From a virus: 40,957 nucleotides of DNA. Shown in pieces: positions 1-6,612 of this stretch (positions within the stretch are counted from its first letter, which is position 1; each line of letters begins with the position of its first letter). The notes under the pieces were generated by a model. That model saw only the letters and a program-made list of their open reading frames with translations, did not search any database and was not told the DNA's origin. The translations under genes and the position numbers were made by a program. Location of the stretch: IMG/VR virus record IMGVR_UViG_3300048927_000766, positions 1 through 40,957 of that record; one strand, 5' to 3'.

Positions 1-1179
1 CTAGCCTGCCTTGATCTCACCGTGTGGGACCATAACCCAGTCGATATGATTACTGGTATAAATCTTCGTTGATTTGGCGTCACTATGGGCCATTCTCCCT
101 TGAGGATCGATACCCTGACTATCAAACAAATGCGCTGCCAGTGCCCTTATCTCGTGAAATGTTGGCCGCTCATCCAACGGAAGATGATCACATAATCCCA
201 GCTTGTCACGTAATGCAGAGAACGAACGGCTAAGGTAATCAGGTGCTACCTGAGTAGGGTGTGAAACCTCTTTACTACGTTTGTTATTTCGTTCAGGTAT
301 TCGGTGTACGACATACGGGCTGGCAACACTATCCCGGCTATCGTCAATAATCCTCTTCAGCTCCCCTCCAATTGGGATCGCTACGTGTGATGCCTCTTTC
401 TTTTGAACCTTCTGGCGATGGATGTACAAAGTACCGTAAATTCCGTTTTCAGGTTCGTCCAGCCACACACATCCACAAACACCGTTTTTCGGTTCCCTTA
501 TCGAATATTTTATTCTCGAAACTTCGAGCCGCGCGTGTGTTGTTTGCAGCGCTAAATCCATTGCTGTTCTTAACCATGGGTCAGCTGCGTTTCTCATGGT
601 AATGAAGATATCTAAAGGAAGACGTTTACGTTTCTTCTCTTCGACACGACGCATTTTTTTACGCGCTGCCGGGTTATCCATCATTAATGATTCATCAACT
701 GCATAAGAGAAAAGTTTTTTGAGAAAGCTTACCTTTCTGTTTTGAACGTTAGCGGATGCATCAGCATGGTACCGATTAATAAATTGGTTCACGTGCTCAA
801 GCTCAATGTCACAAGCCGGGATGTCGGTAAAAAATTCCTTTACCCTGAGCACGTCATTATTCCAATCATCCAGGGTGCTTGGTGATGGTTTTTCATCGGC
901 AACGGCGCGCGCCATAATTCGATCAACATGGTCACTGAATGGTTGAGCTTCGCCATTTATTCCGCCCGAGTCTCTAATCAAGCTTTCTACTGACGGCACC
1001 GTTTCAGGTCTCATTCTGAGGTTATATTCTTTGGCAATGGCGATTGCCATTACGCGATCAGTTCCAATGCTTTTACGCTTACCGGTTATAAGCGTAAAAC
1101 GATATTGCCCGGTAGCTTTATCAAAAAGCAGGAAATCAGGGAGATTGCGGTTCTCCCTTTTACGTGGTCTTGCGGCCAT
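1..1179 (-). CDS. int: Tyrosine-recombinase integrase (lambda Int type)
   Basis: This site-specific recombinase inserts and excises the prophage. The 392-aa ORF is complete and its TAG stop is at bases 1-3. Residues 1-60 are basic and resemble the lambda Int arm-binding domain (RPRKRENRNLP, then a GKRKSIGTDR stretch). A core-binding SAM-like domain covers about 75-175. The catalytic domain carries R217, the H342-x-x-R345 box, H365 and the nucleophile Y374 (STKIYTS). The start ATG lies one base after the TAA of the excisionase gene, so the two are translationally coupled. The gene points off the left edge of the window, as lambda int points to attP, so attL should lie just outside. The tRNA-Pro at the other end is the likely target. 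Family assignment is firm; target specificity is inferred from position. Confidence 0.95.
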   Translation of the reverse strand: MAARPRKRENRNLPDFLLFDKATGQYRFTLITGKRKSIGTDRVMAIAIAKEYNLRMRPETVPSVESLIRDSGGINGEAQPFSDHVDRIMARAVADEKPSPSTLDDWNNDVLRVKEFFTDIPACDIELEHVNQFINRYHADASANVQNRKVSFLKKLFSYAVDESLMMDNPAARKKMRRVEEKKRKRLPLDIFITMRNAADPWLRTAMDLALQTTHARLEVSRIKYSIREPKNGVCGCVWLDEPENGIYGTLYIHRQKVQKKEASHVAIPIGGELKRIIDDSRDSVASPYVVHRIPERNNKRSKEVSHPTQVAPDYLSRSFSALRDKLGLCDHLPLDERPTFHEIRALAAHLFDSQGIDPQGRMAHSDAKSTKIYTSNHIDWVMVPHGEIKAG

Positions 1180-1180
1180 G

Positions 1181-1390
1181 TTAATCCTCTTGAATTAACT
1201 GACGAACTCTTTCACTGATCATTGAGTCAACGCCCCATTTCTCTGAGGAGCTAACAAGGATCGTACCATCTACGATACGGCCCTGAAGCTTACCGTTTTC
1301 AATCCAGCGTCGGATAGTTCTGTTATCTGGAACTGAGCCTGTTTCAAACTCTCGCTTTCCCCACAGACTCGCTTTCATCAACTTGGCCAT
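1181..1390 (-). CDS. xis: Excisionase (DUF1233/Xis family)
   Basis: A 69-aa small basic DNA-binding protein that would direct Int toward excision. It contains a winged-helix-like stretch (VPDNRTIRRWIENGKLQGRIVDG), which is typical of DUF1233-type phage excisionases. The frame is open upstream to 1585. I chose the ATG at 1390 because a GTGGAGA ribosome-binding site precedes it and family members begin at this point; the longer N-terminus overlaps another gene. Its stop is one base before int. It is the penultimate gene of the pL operon, so it would be expressed with int on induction. Confidence 0.85.
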   Translation of the reverse strand: MAKLMKASLWGKREFETGSVPDNRTIRRWIENGKLQGRIVDGTILVSSSEKWGVDSMISERVRQLIQED

Positions 1391-1421
1391 GGCTGTTCTC
1401 CACTTAACCGGCTGCACCCGG

Positions 1422-1691
1422 CTATCTTTTATAGAAAATGCATGATGAACAACCACCACGGAGCCCATCATTGCAGGTACGACATCTTTTTGTTTCGGTG
1501 TAATAGAGCTGGTGGACCATTTCCTTTGGCATGAGAACCGGCATAGGCACGCGAATAACCAGCTTTTTGAGCCTGTCGATTTCACCGGCCAGTTCCAGCA
1601 GGCGTGAGCGGCAATCCTCTGCCTCCTCGCGCCACCAGTTCATGTCCGCTTTAAGACGGCGCATGCGCCGCTGTTTGAGTTTGCTCACCAT
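1422..1691 (-). CDS. Small coiled-coil / Cys-rich phage protein, unknown function
   Basis: An 89-aa protein. Residues 1-45 are highly basic and then helical with a heptad-like pattern (WWREEAEDCRSRLLELAGEIDRLKKL). The C-terminus has two CxxC pairs (CRTC and CSSC) that could bind zinc. The chosen ATG at 1691 overlaps the TGA of the 26-aa ORF upstream (ATGGTGA), which suggests translational coupling; an ATG three codons earlier is possible. I do not recognise a named family. The gene sits directly before xis in the left operon. Confidence 0.6.
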   Translation of the reverse strand: MVSKLKQRRMRRLKADMNWWREEAEDCRSRLLELAGEIDRLKKLVIRVPMPVLMPKEMVHQLYYTETKRCRTCNDGLRGGCSSCIFYKR

Positions 1692-1765
1692 GGCAGCCAC
1701 CCCATACCCTGAAGTGCGCCGATGACCAGCAGCACGAACATCACTGCGTCGAATGGGTTAGGCAT
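1685..1765 (-). CDS. 26-aa predicted membrane peptide
   Basis: A tiny ORF beginning MPNPFDAVMFVLLVIGALQG. It is almost entirely one hydrophobic helix (residues 6-24) ending in LPW. Its ATG shares a base with the TAA of the upstream gene (TAATG), and its TGA overlaps the ATG of the downstream gene. This gapless chaining on both sides is the main reason to believe it is translated. There is no recognisable family, and the function is unknown. It is shorter than most annotation pipelines report. Confidence 0.5.
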   Translation of the reverse strand: MPNPFDAVMFVLLVIGALQGMGWLPW

Positions 1766-1962
1766 TACTGCCTATCCCTTTTCAGTTTGGCGATCGGATT
1801 GTTCCACGCGTCAATATCCTCCTGGATAAGTTTTCCTTTCCCTTTGCATAGTTCGCATTTGTTCAGCAGCCCAAAGCACTCAGGGCACTTAACAAATGGT
1901 CCAAACTCTCTCTTCCATGAAAGCACGCGAGCATTGATGATTATCTTGTTTAAACCTTCCAT
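1765..1962 (-). CDS. 65-aa zinc-finger-like phage protein
   Basis: A small protein (MEGLNKIIINARVLSWKREF...) with a DnaJ-type zinc-binding pattern, CPECFGLLNKCELCKGKG, around residues 23-40. The second half is charged. The start at 1962 is supported by an AGGAGG ribosome-binding site about 6 bases upstream and by a TGATG overlap with the stop of the preceding gene; an upstream ATG at 2001 is less likely. The CxxC-x(n)-CxxC motif suggests a single structural zinc. Function is unknown. Confidence 0.65.
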   Translation of the reverse strand: MEGLNKIIINARVLSWKREFGPFVKCPECFGLLNKCELCKGKGKLIQEDIDAWNNPIAKLKRDRQ

Positions 1963-2564
1963 CACGCCTCCTGCTGCGGTGCTGCTGGCATCTCTTGCCA
2001 ATGCGTGACTGCGTGTGGGTCGGGGAGTTCAGTCCCATCATCCCATTTCGTTCCAGTCCAGATAGCCGACCACATCTCTCCGTCTGCGTACATCACCATG
2101 ACCGGAATTAGCTTATCTGGCATCCGCTCACTGCAAGCCACCCAACCATCCGGAATCACCGGAGAGTTGCCATCGGCCCCCTGAAGCATGGCGGCTCGTA
2201 AGTCTCTAACCTGCTCAGCAAGGCGATGAGCACAGTGCGTATAGGCTATAGCGACTCTCCTTTCGCAATTCATCGCATGGTTCAGCATTTCTCCAGAAAG
2301 GTTATCCAGCGCAGTTAGGTCCGGCACAGATACCGGCTCTGGAGGGGCGGTGAATAGCTCTGTACCAACAGCAGGTTTGCGAGGCACGCCGTTATCTGCG
2401 TACCAACAAACCCCAACAGTCTCAACCTTCGCCACCGGCTCGGCATTTTTCTCCGCTTCGAGCGATGCCAGCGCGATACGCGCCAGCTCCACTACATCAT
2501 CGTGCGTATAGCATTTCTCACCGCGGGCAATGCCTGCAGCGCGTTCTTTGGTAATAGTGCTCAT
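1962..2564 (-). CDS. DUF551-domain phage protein
   Basis: A 200-aa accessory protein of the left operon. The N-terminal half is charged and variable. The C-terminal 60 residues match the DUF551 pattern, with WVACSERMPD, then a VMVMYADGEMWSAIW strand pair and VTHWQEMPAAP at the end. DUF551 proteins are frequent in lambdoid and P22-like left operons and have no established biochemical role. The start at 2564 is three bases after the stop of the upstream gene. Confidence 0.8.
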   Translation of the reverse strand: MSTITKERAAGIARGEKCYTHDDVVELARIALASLEAEKNAEPVAKVETVGVCWYADNGVPRKPAVGTELFTAPPEPVSVPDLTALDNLSGEMLNHAMNCERRVAIAYTHCAHRLAEQVRDLRAAMLQGADGNSPVIPDGWVACSERMPDKLIPVMVMYADGEMWSAIWTGTKWDDGTELPDPHAVTHWQEMPAAPQQEA

Positions 2565-2567
2565 GGG

Positions 2568-3158
2568 TTAGTCCTCACCATTGATGCGGATGCCAGATAG
2601 CCAGTTACGAATGCCGATATACTCCGCGTTCCTGAAGCCGCTTTTGACGTAGATGAATGGCAGTCGAAGGTTATGTCCGTTACATTCCAGGTAGTCTTTG
2701 CAACCCTTCTCGCTGAAACAGCAAGTGACAAATTCATCAATCTCTTTCACTGCAACCCTGCGCCACTTTTCAGGCGCGTCGCGGAAGTTTTCGTGAAGCA
2801 ATTCGAGTCGCCTTCTTTGTCTCTCCGTGGCCTCGTTTCCATCCTCATCAATCCACACGATGCGGTCATGGTCATAGTCTTCATGAGCAACAATTTCTCG
2901 CTTCTGGTACACGCAAAACATCGGATCAGATGTGACCCTGTTATCCTGTGTTCGAATGTTTTCAGCTATGACATTGAATGCATGAGGTGCCGAACGCGCC
3001 TCTAGCTCAGCAATTCGCTTCTCTGCGGCTTCCAGCTCATCCAGCAGCGCTTCCACGCCAAGAAAGAATTGGAGGTTTTCAGCGTCTGCCGGTTCGCAGT
3101 AAATGTCTTTCCATTCCTGCACCTCGTCGCGCAGCGCCTGTTTGTCGATGTTGCTCAT
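2568..3158 (-). CDS. Left-operon accessory protein, unknown
   Basis: A 196-aa protein. Residues 1-55 (MSNIDKQALRDEVQEWKD..., ending in a coiled-coil LLDELEAAEKRIAELEAR) form an N-terminal module shared in a mix-and-match way by many enterobacterial phage proteins of the Ead/Ea22 group. The remainder, including CCFSEKGC and the terminal IGIRNWLSGIRINGED, is not familiar to me. The start overlaps the preceding stop by 4 bases. It is probably a non-essential early protein; no function can be assigned. Confidence 0.7.
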   Translation of the reverse strand: MSNIDKQALRDEVQEWKDIYCEPADAENLQFFLGVEALLDELEAAEKRIAELEARSAPHAFNVIAENIRTQDNRVTSDPMFCVYQKREIVAHEDYDHDRIVWIDEDGNEATERQRRRLELLHENFRDAPEKWRRVAVKEIDEFVTCCFSEKGCKDYLECNGHNLRLPFIYVKSGFRNAEYIGIRNWLSGIRINGED

Positions 3159-3400
3159 TGGGCGGCCTCCTTCACATCAGCACGGAGATGAATCTCACGT
3201 CCATCAGGAAGCGTGAACACTTTGATGTCATCGGTATGTGCCAGGTAATGTGCAACGGCGTGCAGCGCTTCGTCTGTAACGTCGAACTTATCGCCCACGA
3301 ACTTACGAGTTCCGGGAGCTAACCCCTTAACGGCGCGGGAGCGTCCAGCATAAATTCTGTTGGTGATAGGGCTCTTGATGATGCTGATTGGATTGCTCAT
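3155..3400 (-). CDS. Small phage protein (DUF7446-like)
   Basis: An 81-aa protein with the outline of a widespread small phage family: an N-terminal IYAGRSRAVKG segment, a central FDVTDEALHAVAHYLAH helix, and a C-terminal FTLPDGREIHLRADV strand pair. It overlaps both neighbours by 4 bases (ATGA type), so it is translated as part of the chain. Function is unknown. The family label is tentative. Confidence 0.65.
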   Translation of the reverse strand: MSNPISIIKSPITNRIYAGRSRAVKGLAPGTRKFVGDKFDVTDEALHAVAHYLAHTDDIKVFTLPDGREIHLRADVKEAAQ

Positions 3401-3888
3401 GACTGCACTCCTTTGCGAAGCTGGGCGTTATGCAATTCAGCGGCATAAGATTTAACCTCTGCCCAAGCAAAATTCAGGAGTTCTTTTTGGCGCATGGATA
3501 ATGATTTATCTTTCATCCGCGCTGCGATGCAGTCCGCGTAACTCTGCAAATGCTGCGCCCGCATTTCAACCAGGAAAGCGTCGGTGGCCTTGAATGGGTT
3601 TTCTGCTTCAACATCGCGCGACACGTAGGAATTAATTTCGGATACGTAATCCATTGGTACCCCGGCGTAAAGGTACTCATCCTGGTTAACGTATTCGTCA
3701 TGGTTCTCGCTGATGTCAGTCAGCAGGCGAAGCATCTGACCATTCTCCGCAGCCAGCGCAGCGCATCTGGCATCCGCTTCAGCAAATTTACGCACCAGGT
3801 ATTCAGCAAGCGTTTCGCCAACAATCAGATCAGAAGGAAGGCATTTACCATTAAGAAGACCGTTCATTTCTTTCAAAGATAATTTCAT
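3397..3888 (-). CDS. Phage protein with coiled-coil N-terminus, unknown
   Basis: A 163-aa protein. Residues 20-60 form a helical, coiled-coil-prone region (YLVRKFAEADARCAALAAENGQ). The C-terminal part (ATDAFLVEMRAQ ... AAELHNAQLRKG) resembles the ending of many lambdoid left-operon proteins, in which variable centres are recombined between conserved ends. There is a 4-base overlap with the ParB-like gene upstream. No enzymatic motif is visible. Confidence 0.65.
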   Translation of the reverse strand: MKLSLKEMNGLLNGKCLPSDLIVGETLAEYLVRKFAEADARCAALAAENGQMLRLLTDISENHDEYVNQDEYLYAGVPMDYVSEINSYVSRDVEAENPFKATDAFLVEMRAQHLQSYADCIAARMKDKSLSMRQKELLNFAWAEVKSYAAELHNAQLRKGVQS

Positions 3889-4712
3889 TTCTGCTCTCCA
3901 GTGCGTTGAGCTGCGATAGCTTTGTGCTCGTCTATAATTTCTACGACTTCTGCATGGACCAATCCTTCGAGGGCGATAACGCCTGTATCGCTTATACCCG
4001 CCAGGCTGATAAGCTCTACAAGACGACGCGCTTTCTTCACGCTAATTTCCGGAGCTATAACGCTACGAGTGACTTTCTTCTTGCCCTTTGCTGCAGCGGA
4101 AGCTTTATCCTTCTGAAGAACCTCACCGGCCTTTTCGCCGAACTCTTTTACTCGATCAACGGCCACATCAACAGACACGGTTCCGGATTTAACTTCTTTC
4201 TGAACGTCGTGGTTAGCTGTGCTAAGTAGCAGAAGCTTTTCGACAGTAGGAACAGACTTGTTGACCAGTTTTGAAATCTCGCTGGTGGTCTGGTTGAAGG
4301 CGTTATGTAACTCCTGAATAACTGCAGCCTGCTCCATATCGGAAAGCGGAAGTTGGTTGTTACTGGTCATGATTCGCGCCAGTCGCTGCACATCGTTGCC
4401 GTTGAACGGCATGATGTGAATACGGTCTACTGGCTTGCCAGCTTCAGCACAGCGCGCATAGCAGCGGCGACGGCGGTGACCTTCAACAACCCACACTCCA
4501 CCTTCATCACGAGCGATAACTTCCAGCGGTGGAACTGATCCGCCGTTCATCAGGTAGTTGAACAGGTCATCATCAGCCTGGCGGGTGCGTTCATCATCTT
4601 CACGCTTGTTGAAACCTTCACGAACGTAGATATCGGAAAGAGCGATAAACATCCCGGTATCGGTGCGCTTAATTACACCGGCCTTGGTCATTTGCTTGAA
4701 TGAGTTAGCCAT
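3885..4712 (-). CDS. ParB/RepB/Spo0J-like protein
   Basis: A 275-aa protein with a ParB N-terminal domain (about 20-125). It has a VPPLEVIARDEGGVWVVEGHRRRRC core in which EGHRRRRC (77-84) is the counterpart of the ParB arginine-rich CTP-binding motif, and a second motif, SNNQLPLSDMEQA, at about 117-129. A helix-turn-helix (TTSEISKLVNKSVPTVEKLL) follows at 142-161, then a Lys-rich C-terminus. No ParA partner is encoded in the window, so plasmid-type partition is unlikely. A DNA-binding or nuclease-like accessory role is more plausible. It is coupled to the gene upstream by TAATG. Confidence 0.85.
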   Translation of the reverse strand: MANSFKQMTKAGVIKRTDTGMFIALSDIYVREGFNKREDDERTRQADDDLFNYLMNGGSVPPLEVIARDEGGVWVVEGHRRRRCYARCAEAGKPVDRIHIMPFNGNDVQRLARIMTSNNQLPLSDMEQAAVIQELHNAFNQTTSEISKLVNKSVPTVEKLLLLSTANHDVQKEVKSGTVSVDVAVDRVKEFGEKAGEVLQKDKASAAAKGKKKVTRSVIAPEISVKKARRLVELISLAGISDTGVIALEGLVHAEVVEIIDEHKAIAAQRTGEQK

Positions 4713-5071
4713 TAGAGAGCAACCTCGTTATTCAGGGAAATGACGACAGGAGTGAGCTCACGCAGTTCTCTCTGAGCTTCCAGCAGGTGCATGTTGGTAG
4801 GCGTTTTGGTGTGGCGCTCTTCGATGCGGTCGCACTCCTTGGCCCAGCTGGTGACATCCTCACGCAAGGTGGCGTTTTGCTGAGCCAGTTCCTTACGCTG
4901 CGCCAACGCTTCACAGAGCGCCACGCTGGTAACATCAAGGCGTGTAGCCAGTTCGTTAACCATCCAGCCGTAAGCTGCAGGGAGGAGAGGGGCTGCCTTA
5001 CGAGCTGCGTCGATAAGCTGCTCTCTGGTCATGCGTGGTTGTAACTCGGTGACGTTCTGTGTGTTCGTCAT
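4712..5071 (-). CDS. First gene of the left operon, unknown helical protein
   Basis: A 119-aa mostly helical protein (MTREQLIDAARKAAPLLPAA..., then LAQRKELAQQNATLREDV, a coiled coil). The open frame runs up to 5215, but the ATG at 5071 has a CGGAGA ribosome-binding site and the upstream extension runs into a GC-rich hairpin, so I start at 5071. It overlaps the ParB-like start by TAATG. As the first translated gene after pL it occupies the N-gene position, but it has no arginine-rich N-terminus and I see no reason to call it an antiterminator. Confidence 0.65.
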   Translation of the reverse strand: MTNTQNVTELQPRMTREQLIDAARKAAPLLPAAYGWMVNELATRLDVTSVALCEALAQRKELAQQNATLREDVTSWAKECDRIEERHTKTPTNMHLLEAQRELRELTPVVISLNNEVAL

Positions 5072-5231
5072 GGATAGTTTCTCCGTGTTATAAGCGCTCT
5101 GCACAGCGCTGATTTTTGGTTGCACGAATCCCTCGCCGGTTGTCGACAAAAAATAAAGGGGTTTCGTTTTAGTAAGCACCCAGCTAGGGCACTTAGTGAA
5201 ACGGGCGGCTGCCACCGCCAGTTAGCTTCTC

Positions 5232-5314
5232 CACAATTGGGAGCGCGTTCCCCTGAGTTGATTTAACGACTGCGGCCTCTCAAGGAACCGGCTGAACGCG
5301 CTTTCAGTTGTGAA
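5232..5314 (+). repeat. Long imperfect inverted repeat favouring plus-strand RNA
   Basis: Bases 5233-5250 can pair with 5294-5311. The innermost nine (AGCGCGTTC with GAACGCGCT) are perfect. In plus-strand RNA the other nine positions pair through Watson-Crick or G-U pairs, giving an 18-bp helix with three wobbles. In minus-strand RNA those three wobbles become A-C mismatches. The asymmetry would fit a plus-strand RNA antisense to the pL leader, but I see no clear plus-strand promoter. Confidence 0.4.
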
Positions 5315-5357
5315 AAGGGGCGGTCGACATTAAGGACATTCACAACTGCCGACCGCC
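5305..5357 (-). promoter_or_regulatory. Two interleaved inverted repeats (possible attenuator)
   Basis: Repeat 1 is CAGTTGTGAA (5305-5314) with TTCACAACTG (5339-5348), 10 of 10. Repeat 2 is GGCGGTCG (5319-5326) with CGACCGCC (5350-5357), 8 of 8. The arms alternate, so both stems cannot form as simple hairpins. In the pL transcript the repeat 2 stem is followed by CCUUUUC, like a weak terminator. Repeat 1 would pair the terminator loop with the bases overlapping that U-stretch, like an antiterminator. The function is inferred from geometry. Confidence 0.45.
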
Positions 5358-5404
5358 AAGACTACACACAGCATCTGGTACAGCAACTACGGGTTTACCA
5401 CATC

Positions 5405-5492
5405 AAAAAGAGCACTACCGCGTTCTGCCGTTCCATCCTGGCTTTTGGTACTGATACGGCTGCGAGATGTTTTTTGCATGCCAGCGCTCTTT
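5405..5492 (-). terminator. Large structured hairpin with U-tract in the pL leader
   Basis: On the minus strand AAAGAGCGCT (5492-5483) pairs with AGTGCTCTTT (5416-5407) over 10 positions with one G-U, followed directly by more T residues. The enclosed stretch contains GCCGT pairing with ACGGC. This could be a branched intrinsic terminator in the leader, the left-terminator role that antitermination would have to overcome. The large loop makes it weaker than a classical terminator. Confidence 0.35.
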
Positions 5493-5582
5493 GGGTTATG
5501 GCCTCGTCTCTTCCGAGGTGTCACACCTGATCGCCACGCTGGTGAAACGTCTCTGGCTGTCGTACTTGCCTGGCTTGCACAT

Positions 5583-5654
5583 TCCGGCTACCCGCTGGAT
5601 CGGGATACTGTCTAAGGAATCCCCGGACCGCTGCGGCACATGTGCCATATGCCG
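5583..5654 (-). ncRNA. Tandem stem-loops just after pL (put-like antitermination RNA candidate)
   Basis: In the pL transcript, beginning about 44 nt after the predicted start, bases 5654-5634 form a 9-bp stem with a GCA triloop (CGGCAUAUG / CAUGUGCCG, one U-G). A few bases later a second structured arm, 5627-5583, has UCCGG pairing with CCGGA and an inner GGGAU/AUCCC. Two adjacent stem-loops directly after an early promoter are the known layout of HK022 put sites, whose RNA modifies RNA polymerase without a phage protein. No N gene is present. I could not align it to HK022, and no second copy is seen near pR. Confidence 0.45.
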
Positions 5655-5704
5655 TACTGCTAACCTACCGACGCTCTTATACATCATCACCCCGGCGCAT
5701 ATTG

Positions 5705-5733
5705 AGTATCACCAATAGTAATTAAATGGTCAA
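5705..5733 (-). promoter_or_regulatory. Early left promoter pL
   Basis: On the minus strand TTGACC (5733-5728) and GATACT (5710-5705) are separated by 17 bases. The -10 box is the same as in lambda pL and as in pR of this window. Transcription would start near 5698 and run into the left operon. Operators OL1 and OL2 overlap the promoter. Confidence 0.85.
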
Positions 5734-5768
5734 CACCTGTAGTGATAAAAATATCATCAGTAGTGTTA
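5707..5768. promoter_or_regulatory. CI/Cro operators OL1, OL2, OL3
   Basis: Three 17-bp sites resemble the right operators: 5707-5723 (TATCACCAATAGTAATT, over the -10 box), 5731-5747 (CAACACCTGTAGTGATA, over the -35 box) and 5752-5768 (TATCATCAGTAGTGTTA). Each has at least one good half-site of the TATCACC type. The 7- and 4-bp spacings and the overlap with pL follow the lambda plan. Confidence 0.8.
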
Positions 5769-5799
5769 ACTTTATGATTGTTAAGGTGAAAAAAGATGC

Positions 5800-5824
5800 A
5801 AAAAAAAAGGAGCCGGATGGCTCC
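5800..5824 (-). terminator. cI terminator
   Basis: On the minus strand the perfect stem GGAGCC-atcc-GGCTCC is followed by nine T residues. It begins immediately after the repressor stop codon, so the pRM transcript ends before the pL region. Confidence 0.9.
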
Positions 5825-6538
5825 TTATTCGAAGATATTTTCAGGCCATTGGGCCTTAACAACTTTGCCTATTATCCTGCAATTCTCATTACATTCAATG
5901 GCCTGATAGCGAGGGCTGGGGTTTAGAGGTTCAAGCCATGGCTTCCCATCTTCTCTAACAAATTTTTTAAAAGTGACCTCTGAATCGTTGAATATACCTG
6001 CAACACAGAAATCACCTGGCTCAACATTCTGCTCTGGATCTATGAGTATAAGCATTCCCTCAGGAAAACTCGGTTTTACTCCTGGCGGGGCAGTCATAGA
6101 ATGACCTGATACCTCAAGCCAAAAGGCAGAATCACTGGCTTTAACAGTTGTTGAAACCCATTCCTTCGCGTCGCGTTCTGTGTATGTATTAACCGGGCAA
6201 AATGAGCCAGCCTGTACTTCGGTTAATAGCGGGTACTCATATACAGAGGAATGATTCCTTCCGTTCGCAATCGCCTCAAACATAGCTGATATCTCAGCTG
6301 CTAGGGATGGGCTGAAATCATCGACTTTTACTCCGAGAATTTTAGCGAACTGTGCAGCATGGGTAGCGTTGATAGCATTTGTGCCATTCAGTAACTGAGC
6401 GACACCACTTTGTCCCATACCCATTTGTTCAGCCAAAGTCTCCTGTGAGAGCCCCAGCGCTTTTTTCTTGGACTCAAAGATAGCTTTCAGCCTGTTGGCA
6501 TCGGCGATTTGTTCGGCGGTCAATGGTTTCTTTTTCAT
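5825..6538 (-). CDS. cI: CI repressor (lambda CI type)
   Basis: This protein maintains lysogeny by binding the OL and OR sites. It is 237 aa, the lambda CI length. The N-terminal helix-turn-helix ([23 protein letters not shown]) and the linker are close to lambda CI. The C-terminal domain is an S24 self-cleaving peptidase with the scissile Ala-Gly in EVQAGSF (about 110/111), Ser147 in GHSMTAP and Lys191 in VTFKKF. All catalytic residues are intact, so SOS induction through RecA should work. An ATG two codons earlier (6544) exists, but the lambda-equivalent start is 6538. It lies 6 bases after a TAAATT -10 box, giving a leaderless pRM transcript as in lambda. Confidence 0.97.
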   Translation of the reverse strand: MKKKPLTAEQIADANRLKAIFESKKKALGLSQETLAEQMGMGQSGVAQLLNGTNAINATHAAQFAKILGVKVDDFSPSLAAEISAMFEAIANGRNHSSVYEYPLLTEVQAGSFCPVNTYTERDAKEWVSTTVKASDSAFWLEVSGHSMTAPPGVKPSFPEGMLILIDPEQNVEPGDFCVAGIFNDSEVTFKKFVREDGKPWLEPLNPSPRYQAIECNENCRIIGKVVKAQWPENIFE

Positions 6539-6544
6539 TCTCAT

Positions 6545-6573
6545 AATTTATCACCGCACGGCATAATCACCAA
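6545..6573 (-). promoter_or_regulatory. Repressor-maintenance promoter pRM
   Basis: On the minus strand TTGGTG (6573-6568) and TAAATT (6550-6545) are separated by 17 bases. The -10 box aligns with TAGATT of lambda pRM. Transcription would start at or near the A of the ATG at 6538. The weak -35 box next to OR2 fits activation by bound CI. Confidence 0.6.
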
Positions 6574-6612
6574 TCACCGCTAGTGTTGACATATTTATCA
6601 CTAACAGTGATA
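6549..6612. promoter_or_regulatory. CI/Cro operators OR1, OR2, OR3
   Basis: OR3 is 6549-6565 (TATCACCGCACGGCATA), OR2 is 6572-6588 (AATCACCGCTAGTGTTG) and OR1 is 6596-6612 (TATCACTAACAGTGATA, nearly a perfect palindrome). Spacings of 6 and 7 bp match the lambda arrangement. OR3 closely resembles lambda OR3. Confidence 0.9.

Larger units (their letters stand above)
5072..5824. other. Gene-free leader of the left operon (753 bp)
   Basis: I find no convincing gene here. The two longest ORFs, 5467-5718 plus and 5496-5690 minus, run through promoter or hairpin sequence. The region holds pL with three operators at the right end, the cI terminator, and a series of strong inverted repeats across the roughly 625-nt pL transcript leader. 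These are listed separately. A lambda N, P22 gp24 or HK022 Nun homologue is not visible. Confidence 0.7.

Noticed and set aside
1391-1585. Longer excisionase starting at 1585
   Set aside because: The extra 65 residues overlap another gene in a different frame, and the ATG at 1390 has the better ribosome-binding site and the usual family length.
5072-5215. N-terminal extension of the first left-operon gene to 5215
   Set aside because: The extension has no ribosome-binding site of its own and begins in a GC-rich hairpin, whereas ATG 5071 has a CGGAGA site.
5668-5684. boxA-like CGCTCTTATACA near pL
   Set aside because: It is on the plus strand, so it is absent from the pL transcript and cannot serve as nutL.
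5496-5690. 64-aa minus-strand ORF beginning MMMYKSVGRL as an N-type antiterminator
   Set aside because: It starts just after pL as N would, but has no arginine-rich cluster at its N-terminus, and its bases are explained by the strong stem-loops.
5467-5718. 83-aa plus-strand ORF in the pL region
   Set aside because: It runs through both put-like stem-loops and the pL -10 box, has no ribosome-binding site, and its composition (Cys, Trp, Pro scattered) does not look like a protein.
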